Source: Okapia johnstoni
Lineage: Eukaryota; Chordata; Mammalia; Artiodactyla; Giraffidae
Direction: 5' to 3'
Length of the DNA: 64,000 nucleotides
Assembly: GCA_024291935.2 (NCBI GenBank)
Contig: CM044315.1
Location: 58,068,385 to 58,132,384, forward strand
Positions within the stretch are counted from its first letter, which is position 1. Every line of letters starts with the position of its first letter. The notes beneath the pieces are model-generated. The model saw only the letters and a program-made list of their open reading frames with translations. It was not told the DNA's origin and ran no database searches. Shown in pieces: positions 58,850 through 64,000 of the stretch. Made by a program: the position numbers and the translations under genes.

Positions 58850-61500
58850 TTTTGTTAAACCATTTTAAGTTATGAAATAGCATACATTATAAAAAGTGAA
58901 TATAGCATAAAGTATGCAGTATAACAATCAACTATAAAAATAAACACCTATATAACCATATTGCAGGTCCAGAAATAGACCATTGCCAACATCCCATAAA
59001 ATCACCATTTGAGCTTTCCCAAATCACTTTCCCTTCCTTGTCCCTGGGAGTTACTACTGTCTTGATTTCTGTGGTCGTCACTTCCTTTTCTTTACATTTT
59101 TACCACCTATTTGTTGCGTCTCTACAAAATATAGTTTGCTTGGTTTTTACTGTACGTGAATGTAATCATGCCATATGCATTCATTTGTATTTTCTTCTTC
59201 TTCCTTCTTAGCATGATTGTAACATTCACTCACATTGTTGTGTGGAGGTATAGTTCTTTCATTTTCATTGTTAAGTATTCCATTGCATGACTATATCACC
59301 GTTTATCCATGCCACTCTTGAAATTTGGGGATTTACTTTGTCATTGCAATGCTGAAATGAATAGTTTTTTATGCATCCTGCTGCATTTGTGTAAAAGTTT
59401 CTTGAGAGTGTATATCCAGAATTTACATTACCGGGGATGCTTATCTTCAACAACAGATGATGACAACTTTCCATCATATATTGGATGGTGGTAAAAGTGT
59501 TTTTACCAACTTATGCTCTCATCAGATTTGTTAGGTTCTTTTTGATCTGCTTTCTAACACTTGAAATTGACAGTTTTTTATTTTAGCAAACTACTAGGTA
59601 TATAATAATATACCATTATGGTTTATTTGCATTTCTGTGACTACTAATAAGTTTGAAAAATTTTTCATAAACTATTGACAAGTTGGATTTATACTTTTGG
59701 AAATCATCCAAGTTTTACCTTATTTTAAATTTAGGTTTCGCTCTTTTCTCCTTGATTTTTATATATACTCTTTTTACTAGTTCTTTGTTGGTTTTGTGTA
59801 TTGTGAACATATTCATCTTTTCTGTGAGTTTTCTTTTCTTTCTCTTTATGTTGTCTTTTTCATGAACAGGAGTTCTTCTACTCTAATAAGGTCAAAAATA
59901 CAAAATCTTTCCCTGTTTGATAAGTACTTTTTGTTCCATATCTAAGAAATCTTTTCCTACTTTGTGGTACTGAATATCTTTTGCTACTTATCTTGCAAAA
60001 GATTTTAGTTCTTCTTTTTACCTTTAAGTATAAAGTCTACCTGGAATTACATTTTGAGTGAAGTAAGGGTCAAATCTGGATTCCCAGGTGGTGCAGTAGT
60101 AAAGAATCTGCCTGTCAATGCAGGAGATGCAGGAGACACGGGTTTAATTACCTAGTCCAGTCACTGGGTCAAGAAGATCCCCAGGAGCAGGAAATGGCAA
60201 CCCACTCCAGTATTCTTGCCTGGGAAATCACATGGACAGAGGAGCCTGGCGGGCTATAGTCCAGTGGGTCGCAAAGAGTCAGATACCACAGAGCACACAC
60301 GCACATCCCAAGGGTCAAAATAAGTATTAGTTCTTGTGAATACCCAGCTATCCCAGCATGATATTAAAAAGGCTATTCTTTCCCTAATGCTCTGGACTGT
60401 TTGTTCTGGAGCTTTTATTCTGTTTCATTAAATTATTTATCCATTTCAATATACTACCATACAACATTAATTTCTATAGCCTAAAATAACCCTTGATATC
60501 TGGTAAAGCAACTCTTCCCACCTTGTTCTTCAATAGTATCATGATTATTTTCTGTTTTCCATTATGATTTCTTCTTCTGATCCATTAGTTACTTAGAAGT
60601 TATATCTTAATTCAAAATATATGAGTCTTCTCTAATTATCTTTTGGTTTTAAGTTTTTAGCACAATTACACTGCAGTTTGAGGATATACTCCATAGAATT
60701 TCAGTCCTGTGTAATTAGTTAACACTTGCATTTGCAGCCAGTACATGGTCAATTGTTGGAAATGTTCAGTATGTGCTTGAAAATAATGTATATTCTGCAG
60801 CTGTTGGGTGCAGTTTTCTATATATGTCTTTTAGGTCAAATTTCTTCATTGTGTTTTTCAACTCTTCTATGTCCTTAATGATTTTTCTGCTTGCTTGTTC
60901 TGTCAGTTGCCAAGAAATTTCAGACTTACTGACTTTTTGACTTATTGACTTAGTATTATTGAATTTTGCTTTAAAGATTTTTAATACTAATTTGGCTGTC
61001 TTATTAATTATATAAAATTTTATAATTATTACCTATTTCTAGTGAATTGAATCTTTTAAAATTATGAAGTGATTATCTTATTATCAAAAATTACTGTAGT
61101 TACCTCTGCTTTCTTTTGGCTAACATTTACATGATATATCTTTTCCATCATCTTGTTACCATGATTTCTGTAACATTATGATCTATCTCTTATATAAGAG
61201 ACATCTCTTATAAACATCAAATTGTAAAATCTACTCTGTAATCTTTGTTTTTGAAATGGAGCATTTAGTACATTTGCACTTAAGGTAACTACTCACATCT
61301 TTGGATTTAAATCTGCCATCTTATTTTGTTCTTTCTGTCTCTCTTGTTGATTCTTTTTCAGTCCCCTTATGTCTTATTTAGGACTGAGTTTTTTACATTT
61401 AAACTTTTCTCCTTTACTAATTTGGAAGTTATATACTCTTTTTCTATTCTTTAAATGATTATCCTAGAAATTACAATGTTCATCCTTTCAAGCTGTAGTG
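58850..61500 (-). mobile_element. Ancient L1, minus strand, split by a SINE
   Basis: Reversed L1 3' and ORF2 text is present: gttaagtattccattgcatg, ttatttgcatttctgtgact, cttttcctactttgtggtac, ggctattctttccctaatgc, gtacatggtcaattgttgga. It is heavily decayed, with no usable frame. The SINE at 60075-60309 interrupts it. Confidence 0.7.
60075..60309 (+). mobile_element. Bov-tA SINE nested in ancient L1
   Basis: A full SINE with a 10-base duplication aagggtcaaa at 60065-60074 and 60310-60319. Confidence 0.93.
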
Positions 61501-62870
61501 TTACCCTCCTGAACAATAAAAGAATCTTAGAACATGTTCATTATTTTACTGCCATACTGAGTTTTGTGTTATTACTGAAGTCCAAAGTCTCACCTAAATA
61601 TCTTCTAAATCAGCTGTGGGGAAATTCAGTATGATTGCTCCTAAAGTAAAATTCCTCTCCAGCTTGACCTGTGGAATCAAACAAATTATGTGCTTCCAAA
61701 ATACAAGACGGGACAGGAATGGGATAGACATTTCCATTCCAAAAAGGAGAAATAGGAAAGACGTGATAGATCCAAAAAAAGTTTGAAACCCACTAAGACA
61801 AACTTTAGGAGATCCTAAGGCTCAAGAATAATCCTCTTTGGTTTCACGCTCTGCCTTCCTGAGCAACCAGGGCAGAGGTCCTGCTCTCAAAACTCTGCTG
61901 GGTAGGGGAGGGTCACACTTCCACCACCCCACTGGGGCTCTGGTAGGCCAGAATTCCTTCCGCAGGACTTTATCTCGTGGGAGTGTTGGCCTCCTCCTGA
62001 GGGTTTGGCAGGCAGAAACTGAGGCAGGCCTGATGATCTCTGAGTCACCTTCATAGTCTTTCTTCCCTTGTCTTAAGGAATAACATATAGTTGCAGTGGA
62101 TTGCTCTGTGATCCTATCCTGTAAAAGCCAAGAAGTCTGACAGCCTTCCTTCATTATATCCTGTCTTTATCCCTTTCATTTCAAACTGGCAGTGTCTTTG
62201 CTGGGATGGCTGATCAGGTCCATGTTTCACCCTCATGCTAATCTCCTTAACTCTTTATCAGATGTGCACCACATCGTTAATGTTCTCTTTTGAGCATGCT
62301 TTCTCACTTTTGTAATATGAGAACTTTCTAAATTTGTAAGTTCTGGTTCCTTTTGCTTAACGATTTTGCCTTCAGTTCATTTCTCTTGTCTTGCATTTTA
62401 CTTCAGGCAGCCAGGAGAAACCAAGACTCTTTAACACTTTGCTTAGAAATCTCAGCCATCCAATTTCATCACTCACAAGCTCTACTTTCCACAAAAAACT
62501 ACAATAGAAACACAATTCAGCCAAGTTCTTTGCCACTCTTTAACAGAGATTACCTTTTCTCCAGTGTTCCTCATTTCTGTCTAAGACCCCGTCAGAATGG
62601 CCTTTACCACCCATATTTCTACCAACATTTCCGCATTTGGTAATTCATGTATTTTCTGTTAAAAATGGAAGGCTTCTCTACAGCTCTCTTCTCTCTTTCT
62701 GACTTCTTACCAGAATTGCCTTTAAAATCTCTTCACGGCTGTATTGGCTTCTTCTAGGATGCACCTCAGACCTGTTTCAACCTCTACCCCGCTAGCCAGT
62801 TCCAAAGGTGCTTTTATATTTTTTGGTATTTGTTACAGTATCTCTTAGTCCCCAGTTCTCTCTTTATTCA
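61501..62870. other. Gene-free; GC-richer patch at 61840-62060
   Basis: The patch (gagcaaccagggcagaggtc, ggtaggggagggtcacactt) and the preceding ccaaagtctcacctaaatat to aagtttgaaacccactaag text look like an old interspersed repeat that I cannot name. Frames of 72 and 110 codons here have no recognisable features. Confidence 0.35.
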
Positions 62871-63200
62871 GGCTACTATAGCGGACTACTGTAAATTGAG
62901 AGACTTAAAACAATAAACGCTTATTTCTCACAGTTCTGGAAGATGGAAGTCTGAGATCAGGGTGCCAGTAGAGTCCATTTCTGGCGAGAGCCTTCTTGGT
63001 TTTCAGATAGTCACCTTCTTGCTTTATTCTCACATGGTGGAGAGAGAGCATTAATCTCATCACGGGCATTCTACCCTTATCTCCTCATCTAAATCTAATT
63101 ACGTCCCAAAGGCCCACTTCCCCAAACTAACACATTGAGAATTAAAACTTCAACATATGAATTTTGGGAGGAACACAAACATTCAATCCATGGCAACTAC
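62870..63200 (-). mobile_element. Old LTR-type repeat
   Basis: The order caggctactatagcggacta, atttctcacagttctggaag, tagagtccatttctggcgag, ttcaacatatgaattttggg matches the repeat at 30286-31105. Confidence 0.55.
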
Positions 63201-63369
63201 TCTATCTATTGATAAATTATACCTCCCTCTAATGCTATTTCTCACCAAAATCTGTCTATGTCACAGCATGCATCTCAATTGTTCACTCTTTTCTTTATTT
63301 AATTCTTTTCGGCATTATCCACTAAAATGTGTGCATCATTGGGCAGAAATCACAATTCCAGAGTCCAAC

Positions 63370-63535
63370 ACCAGTTTCTGACACATTGCAGGTGATCAAC
63401 AAATAATTGTTGTAAGTTTGTTACATCTATTGTCTCATTTAATCCTCACAGCATCTCTGTTACATAAGTACTATTGTTTCCACTTAACAGATAGGGCAAC
63501 TAAGACTCAGAGAGGTTAAATGATTTTTCTAAAAC
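63370..63535 (+). mobile_element. MIR SINE
   Basis: It carries tgtctcatttaatcctcaca, acataagtactattgtttcc and gactcagagaggttaaatga in MIR sense order. Confidence 0.8.
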
Positions 63536-63577
63536 TAATTAACTCACAAACAGAAAAGTAGTTTATGGTCCCAGGCT

Positions 63578-63836
63578 CTGCTGCTGTTGCTGCTGACAGA
63601 AGCAAGCTTGAAGTCTGGGACACTCTGCTGCTTGGTCTCTTCGTCATGTCCGACTCTTTGCAATCCTGTGGACCACAACCCACCAGGCTCCTCTGTCCAT
63701 GGGATTCTCCAGGCAAGAATACTGTAGTGTGTTGCCATGCTCTCCTCCAGAAGATCTTCCTGACTCAGGGATTGAACCTGTGTCTCCTGCATTGCAGGTG
63801 GATTCTTTACCACTAAGCCTTCAGGAAACCCAGGAA
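63578..63836 (-). mobile_element. Bov-tA SINE with triplet tail
   Basis: An inverted SINE starting with (CTG)n-like triplets. A perfect 10-base duplication gtcccaggct lies at 63568-63577 and 63837-63846. Confidence 0.92.
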
Positions 63837-64000
63837 GTCCCAGGCTATCTTCCTCCAAAGTCTCTATGCTTGACCCTACATTATACCTACTTTTTAAAAA
63901 ATCCATTAAATCATAATCCAAATTAGGAAAATACATAATTGGAGTTGGGGGATTCAGTTTGAAGGCAATAATTCTCTTTTCAAAGAAATTAATGAAGAGA

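Noticed and set aside
1398..63836. CRISPR-like or regulated repeat array from the many near-identical 60-base stretches
   Set aside because: The repeats are dispersed SINEs on both strands with separate target-site duplications, not a spaced array.

Overview
The window reads as ruminant (bovid) nuclear DNA. It is AT-rich and densely packed with retroposons found in ruminants: tRNA-headed Bov-tA SINEs, Bov-A and Bov-A2 SINEs whose tails end in AGC triplets, and BovB (RTE-type) LINE pieces. CHR-type SINEs and an artiodactyl-type L1 are also present. Nothing bacterial, plasmid-like or viral in organisation is visible. Cattle cannot be separated from other bovids by eye.

One host gene can be supported, on the + strand. 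Three small coding exons lie at 41196-41287, 44964-45121 and 57054-57166. They have splice-site consensus ends, and their reading phases (0, 2, 1) join into one uninterrupted 115-codon frame starting at an ATG at 41213. From memory the protein resembles the uncharacterised mammalian protein C1orf141, which lies beside IL23R in human; this name is tentative. The last exon ends in mid-codon, so the gene runs on, probably past the window. A possible untranslated first exon ends at 29393, in a CpG-richer patch, with a strong splice donor. Its 24-codon upstream frame would close six bases before the main ATG.

Layout. 1-29 kb: gene-free, with SINEs; an old L1 3' end (9.0-12.4 kb) split by a large inverted BovB and a SINE; a 3.4-kb minus-strand L1 with a 25-base target-site duplication (19.9-23.3 kb); LTR relics (24.7-26.8 kb); and two head-to-tail BovB pieces (27.1-28.1 kb). 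29-41 kb: candidate promoter and first intron, holding a solo LTR inside an older repeat (30.3-31.1 kb) and a BovB with a nested SINE (34.7-35.8 kb). 41-57 kb: the exons, among SINEs, L1 relics, MER5-like elements and an inverted SINE pair inside one target-site duplication (48.4-48.8 kb). 57-64 kb: downstream intron or flank, mostly an ancient minus-strand L1, an LTR-like relic, a MIR and SINEs.

I saw no RNA genes, CRISPR arrays or operon-like structures. The open frames elsewhere are retrotransposon coding relics or chance frames. I found no undescribed biological system. The most useful content is the poorly characterised gene and the retroposon nesting history.
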